Shown: positions 19,994 to 30,178 of the stretch, piece after piece
Position numbering within the stretch: the first letter of the stretch is position 1
Layout of the letters: each line of letters begins with the position of its first letter
NCBI GenBank assembly: GCA_011526375.1
Contig: WTIT01000068.1
Span: forward strand, 24,863 to 77,022
Direction of reading: 5' to 3'
Origin: Methanobacteriota archaeon
GTDB lineage: Archaea; Thermoplasmatota; Poseidoniia; Poseidoniales; Poseidoniaceae
Length of the DNA stretch: 52,160 nucleotides
The notes under the pieces: model-generated
What the model saw: the letters and a program-made list of their open reading frames with translations, nothing else
Told to the model about the DNA's origin: nothing
Databases searched by the model: none
Translations under genes and position numbers: made by a program

Positions 19994-21715
19994 TTAATCG
20001 ATAATAGTGACTCTGGTGGAACGTTGGTCTATTCTCAGTTGTGGTAAACCTGAGCGCCATCCTAATTCAGCAGAAACTATCTTCAACTTGTCACCTGGTT
20101 TGATAGCAATCATTTGACTTGTAATGCTTGAACCAAAAGCGACTACTTCTGCAACATGTTCACCGTCCCAAATATGTAAACTAAGCATTGACCATGGTTT
20201 TTCATCGAGTTTTACACCGCTTCTTTTGTCTATAGAAAGTACTATTCCATCTACATTAGCCCGTGTTCGCATCAAGCCAATTCGCGTGAGTTCATATTTC
20301 TGTTTGGATTCATCATTATGATGATCAACGGATATAATCTTACTTTTATTATCTAAGTATAGTCTAGGGTTACCTCGCCATACTCCCGGTAAAGCATTGA
20401 CTATCACTACTTCACCATCTGAATATTCATGTAAAGACGGATAAGCATTTGGTTCACTTTCCTCTATTGTTATTTGAGTTCCTGAGACACTGACCATTGC
20501 ACCAAGTACTGGTTCTGAATAGTGGTTCGGTAAGGGACCCCATTGGCCAGTAAATTTACCTCTTACGTTTACTCTAGACTGAATTTCTCCAATCCTCTGG
20601 CTGGGCGGAGATATACTGATTTCCATATTTGATAAATGATTAAAAAATTCATTTTCTGAATCTTGTCCAAATTGACACCAGAAACATCCAGCTGAATTGT
20701 TGCATGGTTCAGGATAATCTTCAGGAAACCTAACTGGGCCCTCGCCTAATTCCAGCATTTCTCTGTGGGTTGTTCTATACAAGTTACGTAATTCATTTAT
20801 CTCCTCATCAGAAGGCACATCATAATGAATTCTAGATGAATCATCAAGGTACCATCCCTCAATACCATCAACCAGATAATCTGCTTGGGTTTCATGCCAT
20901 AACCATGCATAGAAGTTTAGTTGATGCTGTAGAGACTCTGCAAATTTGGATGATGGATTACCAGACTTAATATCAATAATTCTTATTTTGCCGTCCCAGC
21001 GTAATACTAGATCTAATTCCCCAGCAGCCCAACCCTCTGGATGGAACAACCTCTGCGGTTGATGAACCCGTGGATCTTTTATCCATGGCCTAGCTATTTC
21101 CCATGATTCCGCCCAGTTCACTTGTTTGCCGGATTCTTGCCATTGCATTGGTTCTCGAGTTGACCAAGTTCTCATTCCGAAATTCCTTACTTTATCTGGA
21201 ATTGGGAATAACGGTTCATCACCCCATGCAGGACTTGTAATCTCAAATGGTGAATTCCCTGACCTAAACTGCTCTAAGTACGGACCACCACCAGAGGTAA
21301 AGCAATTCTTAACCTCTTCAAGGAACAAATCTAAACCATTTTTTATCTTCCGTGATAATTCACTAATTTCAACATCATCCCACGTTTGTTGTTCATTCTG
21401 CCATAGAGTATTATCCCAACTCTCTTTACCAGAATCATAACATGACTTTGCTTCCTTATCGGCTAAATCATAACACCATTGTTTTAATTCCTCAAGTGAG
21501 TTAATACTTACTGGCCTTCTCATCAATATTGAGCACAACGAATCCTCAAGAACTATCCCAAGTATTTGAGATATAGACCTGGGTTGAGATAGGCCTAGTT
21601 TATTTGAAAGGAAAAATTGTTTCTTGCAACGAAGATACTTTGTTAAAGATGATGCCGATATCCGAGTTCTAGTTCTACTCAATGGCCCTCCAGATGGCGG
21701 TTTTCCCATTGGCAT
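19994..21715 (-). CDS. RecB/Cas4-like PD-(D/E)XK nuclease with Cys cluster and C-terminal OB-like region (paralog of preceding)
   Basis: RISASSLTKYLRCKKQFFLSNKLGL; AAGELDLVLRWDGKIRIIDIKSGN...LQHQLNFYAWLWHE; CNNSAGCFWCQFG. Confidence 0.8.
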   Translation of the reverse strand: MPMGKPPSGGPLSRTRTRISASSLTKYLRCKKQFFLSNKLGLSQPRSISQILGIVLEDSLCSILMRRPVSINSLEELKQWCYDLADKEAKSCYDSGKESWDNTLWQNEQQTWDDVEISELSRKIKNGLDLFLEEVKNCFTSGGGPYLEQFRSGNSPFEITSPAWGDEPLFPIPDKVRNFGMRTWSTREPMQWQESGKQVNWAESWEIARPWIKDPRVHQPQRLFHPEGWAAGELDLVLRWDGKIRIIDIKSGNPSSKFAESLQHQLNFYAWLWHETQADYLVDGIEGWYLDDSSRIHYDVPSDEEINELRNLYRTTHREMLELGEGPVRFPEDYPEPCNNSAGCFWCQFGQDSENEFFNHLSNMEISISPPSQRIGEIQSRVNVRGKFTGQWGPLPNHYSEPVLGAMVSVSGTQITIEESEPNAYPSLHEYSDGEVVIVNALPGVWRGNPRLYLDNKSKIISVDHHNDESKQKYELTRIGLMRTRANVDGIVLSIDKRSGVKLDEKPWSMLSLHIWDGEHVAEVVAFGSSITSQMIAIKPGDKLKIVSAELGWRSGLPQLRIDQRSTRVTIID

Positions 21716-21723
21716 ACTATCAC

Positions 21724-23505
21724 TTATCTAGAATCAAATGAGTAATAATCACCTGATGATTGTTGTTCTCGGTCCTTTCTACTCTCTGGTTTGTTTATTC
21801 TTGGTCGTTTAGAGTCATGATCCCTTCTAAATGTAATATTTACATCTTGCAAAAACTGATTCATGCCTTCTCTTAGTGGAAATGGACCATTAGCAGTTCC
21901 ATGCTGACCGCCGACTCCATCAAAGACTAACAATGAATCACTCAATATATCGATAAAATATACGTCATGGTCAATTACAAATGCTGATTTTTCATTAGAT
22001 TCCATAGTTCGACGGATTGCTTTAGCAGCCTCCATTCTTGCATTCGCATCTAAGTGAGCTGATGGTTCATCCAAAAGATATAGGTCTGCATCTCTTCCTA
22101 AACATATGGCAATAGAAACCGCTTGCCTTTCACCACCGGATAATTTCTTAACGCGTTTTGCTAACAATTGATCAACCCCTAGCGCCTTGATTACATTGAC
22201 ATTGAATTCGCCACTACGCCATCTTGCTCCAATTTCACTGTCTAGCCATAGTTGGACACTACAATCAATGTCGACATCAATATGTTGAGGCTTGTAAGAA
22301 ATTGTTGGTTGCTGATCAACCCATCCAGAATCATACTCGATTTCTCCTGCTAAAATCTTGATCATTGTTGACTTACCTGTCCCGTTGGGACCAACCACCC
22401 CAACAACCTCAGAGCGGTGGACTTTTCCTTCACCTGTTGCAAATTTGAAATCTCCGAGTTGTTTTTCCAATGAATTCCAGGAAATAATTTCATTACCAAT
22501 CTCTGGAACACGGTCTCTATGGTTGAGAAATTGGATTGGCTTGTTTCTTATTCTAACGTTTTGCTCTGGAAGAAAACCATCAAGGTAAGTGTTTATTGCT
22601 TGCCTTGTAGATCGTGCTGGGGTAAATATACCAAAAGCTCCTTTTTTGCCATACACGATGTGAATTAAGTCTGCAAGCACGTCCAAAACTGCAATATCGT
22701 GCTCAATAACAATAACACGCTTGGATTCAGATAATTCTTGAATAATTTTCACCATTCTCATTCTCTCATGTATATCTAGATAGGATGAAGGCTCATCAAA
22801 GAAATAAACATCTGCTTCTCTTAAGATAGTTGCACATATTGCCATCCGTTGTAATTCTCCACCAGACAACTGTTGAATTTGGCGGTCTAGTAAATGGTAT
22901 ATACCCAATTTTTGAGTCATTTCATCGAGAATTCTTCTCTCATCGACTTTTGATAATAATTCTCTGACACTACCTTTGACACGTTTAGGCAATTTGTCAA
23001 CATTTTGAGGTTTTACTGCAACCTTGATTTTCCCATCTTTGACAGAAATGAGAAAGTCTCTAAGTTCACCTCTTGGCAGAGATTCGATGATATCGTCCCA
23101 GTTTGGTTCTTTGTTTGTCCAATCACCTAAGTTTGGTACTACTCTACCTGATAGCGAATTTATTGCTGTAGACTTACCCATACCGTTGGGGCCTAAAATT
23201 CCAACAACGCTATCTTTAGAGGGAGTTGGTAATCTAAAAAGTCGAAAACCATTAAGTGAATAACGGTGAACCATGTCTGTTTCTAATTCACTTGGCAATT
23301 GTTCAATGATTAGCGCATCATGTGGACATTTATTGATGCATATTCCGCATCCAATGCAAAGACTTTCAGAGATGTGTGGCTTTCCCGTTTTTTCATCCAT
23401 AACGATGCATTCTTGTCCATTTCTGACCGGGGGACAGAATACTTGACATTCATCGTTACACTTCTTTGGTTGACAATTGTCTTCCTTCAGAACTGCAACT
23501 CTCAT
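21724..23505 (-). CDS. Ribosome recycling ATPase ABCE1 / Rli1
   Basis: Ferredoxin-like Cys motifs CIGCGICINKCP plus two ABC cassettes (GPNGMGKST...LSGGELQR; GPNGTGKST...LSGGERQAV). Confidence 0.96.
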   Translation of the reverse strand: MRVAVLKEDNCQPKKCNDECQVFCPPVRNGQECIVMDEKTGKPHISESLCIGCGICINKCPHDALIIEQLPSELETDMVHRYSLNGFRLFRLPTPSKDSVVGILGPNGMGKSTAINSLSGRVVPNLGDWTNKEPNWDDIIESLPRGELRDFLISVKDGKIKVAVKPQNVDKLPKRVKGSVRELLSKVDERRILDEMTQKLGIYHLLDRQIQQLSGGELQRMAICATILREADVYFFDEPSSYLDIHERMRMVKIIQELSESKRVIVIEHDIAVLDVLADLIHIVYGKKGAFGIFTPARSTRQAINTYLDGFLPEQNVRIRNKPIQFLNHRDRVPEIGNEIISWNSLEKQLGDFKFATGEGKVHRSEVVGVVGPNGTGKSTMIKILAGEIEYDSGWVDQQPTISYKPQHIDVDIDCSVQLWLDSEIGARWRSGEFNVNVIKALGVDQLLAKRVKKLSGGERQAVSIAICLGRDADLYLLDEPSAHLDANARMEAAKAIRRTMESNEKSAFVIDHDVYFIDILSDSLLVFDGVGGQHGTANGPFPLREGMNQFLQDVNITFRRDHDSKRPRINKPESRKDREQQSSGDYYSFDSR

Positions 23506-23586
23506 GGCCTCTCACCCAATCCTCGCTAACGCTATCACTTATTGAATCAATGTAACAAACCTGCCAAATTGCAGGTATTTGTGTGC

Positions 23587-24126
23587 TCAAATCAAGCCCT
23601 TTAGATGCTCGTGTCCCTTGATTAGTTTGATACTACAAGGTGTTGGGAACTTCATACTAGCTTTTCTTAGAGCATCTCTAGCGGTAAGGTAATACTCAGG
23701 AGTAACTTGTATAGAGATTACTCTTTGTCCTCTCTTTACTCTTGCTGCTGTTCCAACATTCTTACCAAAAGCGCATCTCATTCCTTGTGAAACACGGTCT
23801 GCTCCAGCACCAGTTGCCTGCTTGTTTTCTCTCAAGACATGATGTGGATAGGTGTGCACTCTCAACGCGTAACCTTGAGCACCTGCACTCTTTCTGATGG
23901 TAGAATTTGAGATAACACGAGCCGCCTCAAGTGCGGTGTGTCTAATTTGACAATCATTGTCTGCAGTGAGTTCGATGACTACCTCAAACTGTCCTGTCTC
24001 CGCAGCACGACGATTACCGACGTGGAATTGGTGAATTCTGTTGTTTGGAACACCGCCAATATACTTACGTCTTGTGTAAGCTGGACCTTTCAATCTTCGG
24101 TACATTGATGCTGGTTTACGTGCCAT
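23587..24126 (-). CDS. 50S ribosomal protein L10e (L16 family)
   Basis: MARKPASMYRRLKGPAYTRRKYIGGVPNNRIHQFHVGNRR...GMRCAFGKNVGTAARV; start at 24126. Confidence 0.95.
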   Translation of the reverse strand: MARKPASMYRRLKGPAYTRRKYIGGVPNNRIHQFHVGNRRAAETGQFEVVIELTADNDCQIRHTALEAARVISNSTIRKSAGAQGYALRVHTYPHHVLRENKQATGAGADRVSQGMRCAFGKNVGTAARVKRGQRVISIQVTPEYYLTARDALRKASMKFPTPCSIKLIKGHEHLKGLI

Positions 24127-24273
24127 GTGATACCTCCAAGCGTTCATGCGAACGATGCTCCCTTTATGACTTCTCCGCATGACAAAAAGTGAGTAATTGA
24201 GCAAAAATTTGAATATTATCTGCAATAATAAAATGCTAGATTCTATAAGAATACCTTAAGGGGGTTAACTTTC

Positions 24274-25464
24274 ATGTGGCGAAATATGCTTAAACAGGAA
24301 TCTGAACACCAGTGGATAGCCATCGCTGGATTCTTTGTTTTCGTTTTAATCGGAGCCATATTCATCAAAGGTACAAGCCACTTGCCTGGTGTTGATTTAA
24401 TCGACAATGAGCTAGGTGATGAATACAGAATTATGGATTCAAAATATACCGATGAAGATAATTTTTACATGCACACATACACAGAAAACGGCTATCAATA
24501 CATTGCTGTAAATGAAGGAGAGATAGATGTACTAATCGATTCAAATTCAATTATTGATACTAGCAGCTTTTCAGGAATTTCACTGATGGATAATGGTAGC
24601 ATTGTAATTGCTAATGGTGAAACTAACGCTTACGTAATAACCAATTCGATCGTATCTAACTTTACTGTTAACTTTGGCATTGACTCATTTTCCGTTTCAC
24701 AAATAGAACAATCAAATGATGACAATGAAAGATATCTAATGATTACCAAAGAAAATGATAACCTACAGGGCATAAGAGGTTTAAACACATCAGGTATCAC
24801 AAGTTCTAGTACACCAAATAACGAAAATGTTCGCTGGCAAAATATAGCTCATGTTTCAAATGGAAAATGGATTGTCACTGGGACTTACAATACTCCAGTA
24901 ACTTCAGGTGATGAATCTCCTGCTGCACCAGAAATTAAACCTGCTTGGGCAACAATACTGTGGGATGGTGGCCATACCGCACCAATGGTTGAAAACATAA
25001 AAATTGGCCTATTTGGTGATTATCACTCAATAGTTAAACTAAATCATGACAACATAATAATCGCCGGATCTCATGAAACTATTTTGCTAAATCATAAATC
25101 AGGCGATGTAACTAACATTGATTATTCGAGTATTGCCGCATTTTCTGATAAATGTAATAGTGCGTGGTTGTTTAATGGCAAAGATTCCAACTCAGTATTA
25201 AGATTTGAAGGTACTATGTGGGATTTCGAAGAGTTACCCCACGACATACCTATTGATATCGAGGCTGCTGGCTTTGATGGAAATACAATCCATCTACACG
25301 GCATCGATGAGAATGGAAATTCAAAAACGTTAACATTCGACACATCAGCAATTGGTTCTATAGAATCAGGGAGCGGCTTCATTAATTTGGCATTCATCAT
25401 AGTATCATCTATTATGTTCTCGATAATGGCAGTAAACATTCTTGACAAATTTCGTAAGAAATAA
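24274..25464 (+). CDS. Predicted membrane-anchored beta-propeller-like protein
   Basis: N-terminal TM WIAIAGFFVFVLIGAIFI, blade-like repeats, C-terminal TM INLAFIIVSSIMFSIMAVNIL. Confidence 0.5.
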   Translation: MWRNMLKQESEHQWIAIAGFFVFVLIGAIFIKGTSHLPGVDLIDNELGDEYRIMDSKYTDEDNFYMHTYTENGYQYIAVNEGEIDVLIDSNSIIDTSSFSGISLMDNGSIVIANGETNAYVITNSIVSNFTVNFGIDSFSVSQIEQSNDDNERYLMITKENDNLQGIRGLNTSGITSSSTPNNENVRWQNIAHVSNGKWIVTGTYNTPVTSGDESPAAPEIKPAWATILWDGGHTAPMVENIKIGLFGDYHSIVKLNHDNIIIAGSHETILLNHKSGDVTNIDYSSIAAFSDKCNSAWLFNGKDSNSVLRFEGTMWDFEELPHDIPIDIEAAGFDGNTIHLHGIDENGNSKTLTFDTSAIGSIESGSGFINLAFIIVSSIMFSIMAVNILDKFRKK

Positions 25465-25544
25465 CTGTTAATCCGAGCTATTTTTGTTTAATGTCTTGAC
25501 AACCTTCATTTGCTACGGTCTATGACCATCAAATCCTGCGGTGT

Positions 25545-28199
25545 GTGGTGGCTCAATTGTCGAAGAGAACTATGATGGACCAGTTCATGGAGATAAAGCA
25601 TGAACATCCTGGGACAATTCTATTCTTCCGCATGGGAGACTTCTACGAATTGTTCCATGAGGATGCTGAGATTGCTGCTCCGGTTTTAGGACTTGCTCTT
25701 ACCTCGAGAGACAAGAATGCAGAACATCCAATACCAATGGCTGGCTTTCCCTGGCATGCATTGGAGGACAACCTCAAGATAATGTTGAAATCGGGATTCA
25801 AGGTAACAGTCGCAGAACAAGAACAAGAACTTAGAGAAGGTGCTAAACTACTAGAGAGAGTTGTCACTAGAGTATACACGCCTGGAAGTTTGTATGAAGA
25901 ATCTCTCCTATCAACGGATGATCGTTCTGTTCTTAGTTCTATTATTTTGGCCAAATCATCATTGAGTATGGCAATCATAGACTCTTCTACTGGTGAATCT
26001 TGGGCATCTACTTGGGATGGTGATGCGAGGTTTAGCAGTTTGGAAGACGAATTACTCAGATGGAATCCTGCAGAAATTGTGATCTCAAAAAAGGACTCAG
26101 AAAATGAACAATTATGCGCAATTTTTGCCAATCTAGGCAACTGTGTAATATCTCAACATAATGCCAACAAAAGGCGCAGTGTAGAAAGATTAGAAACTAT
26201 GCTAGAAGTTTCTGACTTAGGACATTTGGACTTAGATGGTTCACCATTATCAATCGAGGCAGCTGGATTTGCCGCAGATTACTTAGCAGAGGTTCATTTT
26301 AAAGATGATATACCAATACGAGATTTACAAATCGTTGAAGATACTGGTCACTTAGTAGTTGACCAAACAACTCTTAGAAATCTGGAAATTACTAGTACGC
26401 TATCTGGCGAATATGAGGGTAGCTTGATTTCTAGTATGAATTATTGCCGTACGGCAATGGGACGAAGGCAGTTGAAAACATGGTTGCTTAGACCATTATA
26501 CCAAATCGAGGCTATCGAACTGCGCCATAATGCTGTTAAAATTCTAAAATCGTCCTCTAAGAGATTAGACATGCTTCGTCAAAACTTAACTGGATTGAGG
26601 GACTTAGAGAGACTGGCTACACAACTTGCATACAATAGAAGTAATGCTAGGGATCTATTAGCAACTGCACTAGCACTTGAAAGGATGCCAGCAATTATGC
26701 AAATTTGTGCAGAAACTGACGACTTACTACTTTCACACTTAAGTGAGGATTTGACCTGTCTATCTGATATGGCTGAAAGAATTTTCAGAACGTTAAATGA
26801 TGAACTACCACTAAGTTTGAGAGACGGTGGTCTAATTAGAAACGGAGTAAATTCAGAACTAGATGAATTGAGGATTGTGTCTTCACAAGGTTATGAATGG
26901 TTCAAGAAACTAGAGTCTAGGCTTCGTGATGAACTGGATATACCTTCGCTGAAAGTTAAATCAAATCGTCAAATTGGTTGGTTTATTGAAGTTACTAATT
27001 CCCATCTAGAAAAGATACCTAATGAATGGATTAGAAAACAACAGATGACAAATGGTTCTAGATTTACCACTGAAGAGATTATTGAAAGAGATGACCTATT
27101 ATTGACTTCTGATTCAAAGATTAAGCAAATCGAGTACTCCTTATTTCAAGATTTAAGGGATTTATGTAGGAAGGATTCCACAAACCTAGCAAACATTGCT
27201 GGCAAGGTAGCTGCAATAGATGTACTGCAATGTTTTGCTACGGTCGCTCGAAAGCGAAATTGGAATAAGCCGAATATAGTTACAGATTCCGTAATCAAGA
27301 TAAAACAATCAAGACATCCTGTTCTTGAACAGAATCATGGATTTGTTGCTAACGACATAAGCATGGATAAAAAGAGTCGATTTTTGTTGATTACTGGTCC
27401 AAATATGGGCGGTAAATCGACCTACCTAAGAACTGCTGCACTAATATCGATACTTGCTCAATCTGGCAGTTATGTTCCTGCAGAAAGCGCAAAACTAGGG
27501 TTAGTAGACAGGATATTCACAAGAGTAGGCGCAAGTGATGATCTTAAGAGGGGGCGTTCTACATTCATGATGGAAATGATTGAGGTAGCACATATCCTAA
27601 AAAAAGCAACAAACAATTCACTAGTGTTACTTGATGAAATAGGGAGAGGTACATCGACTTTTGATGGATTATCAATTGCTTGGTCAGTCACTGAAGATAT
27701 CTGTAATAGAGTAAATTCTCGGACCCTTTTTGCCACCCACTACCATCAGTTGGTCGGATTAGAACAAGACATTGAAACTTTGAAAAATATTCACGTTCAG
27801 GTATCTCAGGTTGATGGGAAATTGAAATTCTTACACACTATAGCCGATGGCCAATGTGATGATTCTTATGGTATTCAAGTGGCTGCTCTAGCGGGACTTC
27901 CTAGAAGTGTCGTCGAAAGGGCTACTGATCTTCTTCATTTCTTAGAAAAACAAGCCTATGGGGCAAAAGCAGGAGATTCAGGTTCACCGGGTGCCAGAGA
28001 TGTGGGGCAAACCAGTTTGATGAGTTATTTTGCTGCAGCCTCATTGACAAATAATGCTAGTAAGCAAAAAGTTACTTCGCTGCAAGAGTCTGAATTATTC
28101 AGTTTCATAACAAACTTAAGCGTTGATGAAATGTCTCCAAAACAGGCTATCGATGCATTATATGAAGCAAAATCTTTGTTGGAGGATTCTCATGACTAG
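25545..28199 (+). CDS. mutS: DNA mismatch repair protein MutS
   Basis: PGTILFFRMGDFYELFHEDA; Walker A TGPNMGGKSTYLR; LLDEIGRGTSTFDGLSIAW; FATHYHQL. Confidence 0.97.
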   Translation: MVAQLSKRTMMDQFMEIKHEHPGTILFFRMGDFYELFHEDAEIAAPVLGLALTSRDKNAEHPIPMAGFPWHALEDNLKIMLKSGFKVTVAEQEQELREGAKLLERVVTRVYTPGSLYEESLLSTDDRSVLSSIILAKSSLSMAIIDSSTGESWASTWDGDARFSSLEDELLRWNPAEIVISKKDSENEQLCAIFANLGNCVISQHNANKRRSVERLETMLEVSDLGHLDLDGSPLSIEAAGFAADYLAEVHFKDDIPIRDLQIVEDTGHLVVDQTTLRNLEITSTLSGEYEGSLISSMNYCRTAMGRRQLKTWLLRPLYQIEAIELRHNAVKILKSSSKRLDMLRQNLTGLRDLERLATQLAYNRSNARDLLATALALERMPAIMQICAETDDLLLSHLSEDLTCLSDMAERIFRTLNDELPLSLRDGGLIRNGVNSELDELRIVSSQGYEWFKKLESRLRDELDIPSLKVKSNRQIGWFIEVTNSHLEKIPNEWIRKQQMTNGSRFTTEEIIERDDLLLTSDSKIKQIEYSLFQDLRDLCRKDSTNLANIAGKVAAIDVLQCFATVARKRNWNKPNIVTDSVIKIKQSRHPVLEQNHGFVANDISMDKKSRFLLITGPNMGGKSTYLRTAALISILAQSGSYVPAESAKLGLVDRIFTRVGASDDLKRGRSTFMMEMIEVAHILKKATNNSLVLLDEIGRGTSTFDGLSIAWSVTEDICNRVNSRTLFATHYHQLVGLEQDIETLKNIHVQVSQVDGKLKFLHTIADGQCDDSYGIQVAALAGLPRSVVERATDLLHFLEKQAYGAKAGDSGSPGARDVGQTSLMSYFAAASLTNNASKQKVTSLQESELFSFITNLSVDEMSPKQAIDALYEAKSLLEDSHD

Positions 28200-30174
28200 C
28201 CAAAATAGAATACAACAACTTGATGATGAAACCATAGGTCATATCGCCGCTGGCGAAGTAGTAGAAAGACCTGCTCAAGTGGTCAAGGAGTTACTAGAGA
28301 ATAGTTTGGATGCTGGTTCTACGCAAATCGAAATCATCATCGAAAGAGGAGGATTTGATTCAATCGTAATTACTGATAATGGGTCGGGAATAAACCGCAA
28401 TGATATACATTTATCTGTCGACAGACACGCAACCTCAAAATTAACCAGTTTTAACGACTTGAATGAAATTTACACCATGGGTTTTCGTGGTGAGGCCTTA
28501 GCAAGTATAGGCATGGTATCAGAATTAACCGTAGCAAGCAAAACTAGAGATGGTGAAGGAAACTGCATCAAGGTAATGTTTGGTAAGAAAGGAGAGATTG
28601 AATCATACGGGATGTCATATGGCACAATGGTATCAGTCAGAAACATTTTCAAAAATACACCCGCAAGACTATCATTCCAAAGAAGACCTGCAACAGAAAG
28701 TGCGAAAATAGTTGATGTTATTGTGTCTCATGCCATTTCAAACAACAATATAGGTTTCAAACTGATATCAGAAGGAAAAACAATCCTAAACATACCTGTG
28801 TCTGATTCTACTTCTGATCGTCTTTACGATATTCTAGGTGGTCAAGCATCCCAACTAATCGAATTAAATTCTCCAAGTCAAGATTCAAGTGTCCCTGGAA
28901 CAGAAAGTTGGTCTGGATGGATAAGTACTCCTGACATCACTAGAGGTAAGGGCGATGAGGTATATGTGTTAATCAATGACAGACCTGTAGCATCCGGACC
29001 CTTTCATCAAGCAATAAGAAGGGGTTACAAAACAAGACTTATGCAAGGTAGGCACCCAATTGCCGTACTATCTCTAAAAATAGCTGCGTCTGAAGTGGAT
29101 GTAAACGTTCATCCAACAAAAAGAGAAGTCAGACTGAAGCATTCTTGGAGAGTTTTGGAAAGACTTGAGAGAGCGATTGCATTTACCTTGGAAAATGTAG
29201 CCACTGAACCAGAAAATGATGGTAGTATCATTGGTTTATCATCGCTTAATTCCAATGTCAAACCTATTCAAGAGTCTCTTTTTGATGAGGGTGACAAAGA
29301 CATCAACGAGTTAGAAAAAAGCACAGACAACATTCAGGAATCATCAATCCCAGCTTGGGCATTGGCTGCAGGAACTCAATTAAATTTAACAGGTATCAAA
29401 GCCGATGAATCAAAACCTGAAAATAAATCACGTCCTATTTCACGTTCAGAGAAACCACAAGAAACTTTACCAGGTCTGCCAGAAAAACCAATTTCCCCAG
29501 CATTATCAAGTGCAGAGAGGGATTTACACAGACATTCTCACAACGGCATATCTACTTCACCCCTAGATGAAGAAAAACTCAACAGTAAAGAAAACACGTT
29601 GGGAATTATGGAGCCATTAGCTCAGTTTGCTGATTCTTACATTATTGTTCAATCAAGTGAGGAGTTGTTGTTGATCGACCAGCATGCTTTGCATGAAAGA
29701 ATAAGATATGAAAGGTTGAAACAATCTAGGCATGAATGGGCTGCTCAAAATTTAATCTCTCCAATAGAATTAGTGCTAAACCCAGTGCAGAAACAGATTG
29801 TTTTAGGGTCTATAGAACAATTATCTAAGATGGGTTTCAATATTCTAGTAAATGATTCATCAATAACACTTCTATCCCATCCACTATTCATCAGTGGGCA
29901 AGATATAGAACAGATTTTCAAAGATTTGTTACAAGATTTGTCTGAGGATGGAGCACCGCTTGAAACCGTTGAGAAACTTATTGACCACATGGCTTTCATG
30001 AATGCATGTAGAGGCGCAGTAAAGGCAAATGAAAGACTATCTATTGCTGAAATGCGAAGACTTGTCGAAGATATGAGAAGGATACCCAATCCTTGGGCTT
30101 GTGTACATGGCAGGCCAACTGCATTGAGGATAGATATTGATTCGCTAGACCATCATTTTGGCCGTCATGGATAA
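28192..30174 (+). CDS. mutL: DNA mismatch repair protein MutL, endonuclease-motif type
   Basis: IGHIAAGEVVERPAQVVKELLENSLDAG; GFRGEAL; C-terminal DQHALHERIRYE, ACRGAVKAN, CVHGRPT. Start ATG 28192 overlaps the mutS stop. Confidence 0.96.
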   Translation: MTSQNRIQQLDDETIGHIAAGEVVERPAQVVKELLENSLDAGSTQIEIIIERGGFDSIVITDNGSGINRNDIHLSVDRHATSKLTSFNDLNEIYTMGFRGEALASIGMVSELTVASKTRDGEGNCIKVMFGKKGEIESYGMSYGTMVSVRNIFKNTPARLSFQRRPATESAKIVDVIVSHAISNNNIGFKLISEGKTILNIPVSDSTSDRLYDILGGQASQLIELNSPSQDSSVPGTESWSGWISTPDITRGKGDEVYVLINDRPVASGPFHQAIRRGYKTRLMQGRHPIAVLSLKIAASEVDVNVHPTKREVRLKHSWRVLERLERAIAFTLENVATEPENDGSIIGLSSLNSNVKPIQESLFDEGDKDINELEKSTDNIQESSIPAWALAAGTQLNLTGIKADESKPENKSRPISRSEKPQETLPGLPEKPISPALSSAERDLHRHSHNGISTSPLDEEKLNSKENTLGIMEPLAQFADSYIIVQSSEELLLIDQHALHERIRYERLKQSRHEWAAQNLISPIELVLNPVQKQIVLGSIEQLSKMGFNILVNDSSITLLSHPLFISGQDIEQIFKDLLQDLSEDGAPLETVEKLIDHMAFMNACRGAVKANERLSIAEMRRLVEDMRRIPNPWACVHGRPTALRIDIDSLDHHFGRHG

Positions 30175-30178
30175 CTTT

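Noticed and set aside
18124-21715. Calling the nuclease pair CRISPR Cas4
   Set aside because: No CRISPR repeats and no cas1/cas2 or effector genes in the window; the proteins are far longer than typical Cas4 and carry C-terminal OB-like regions.
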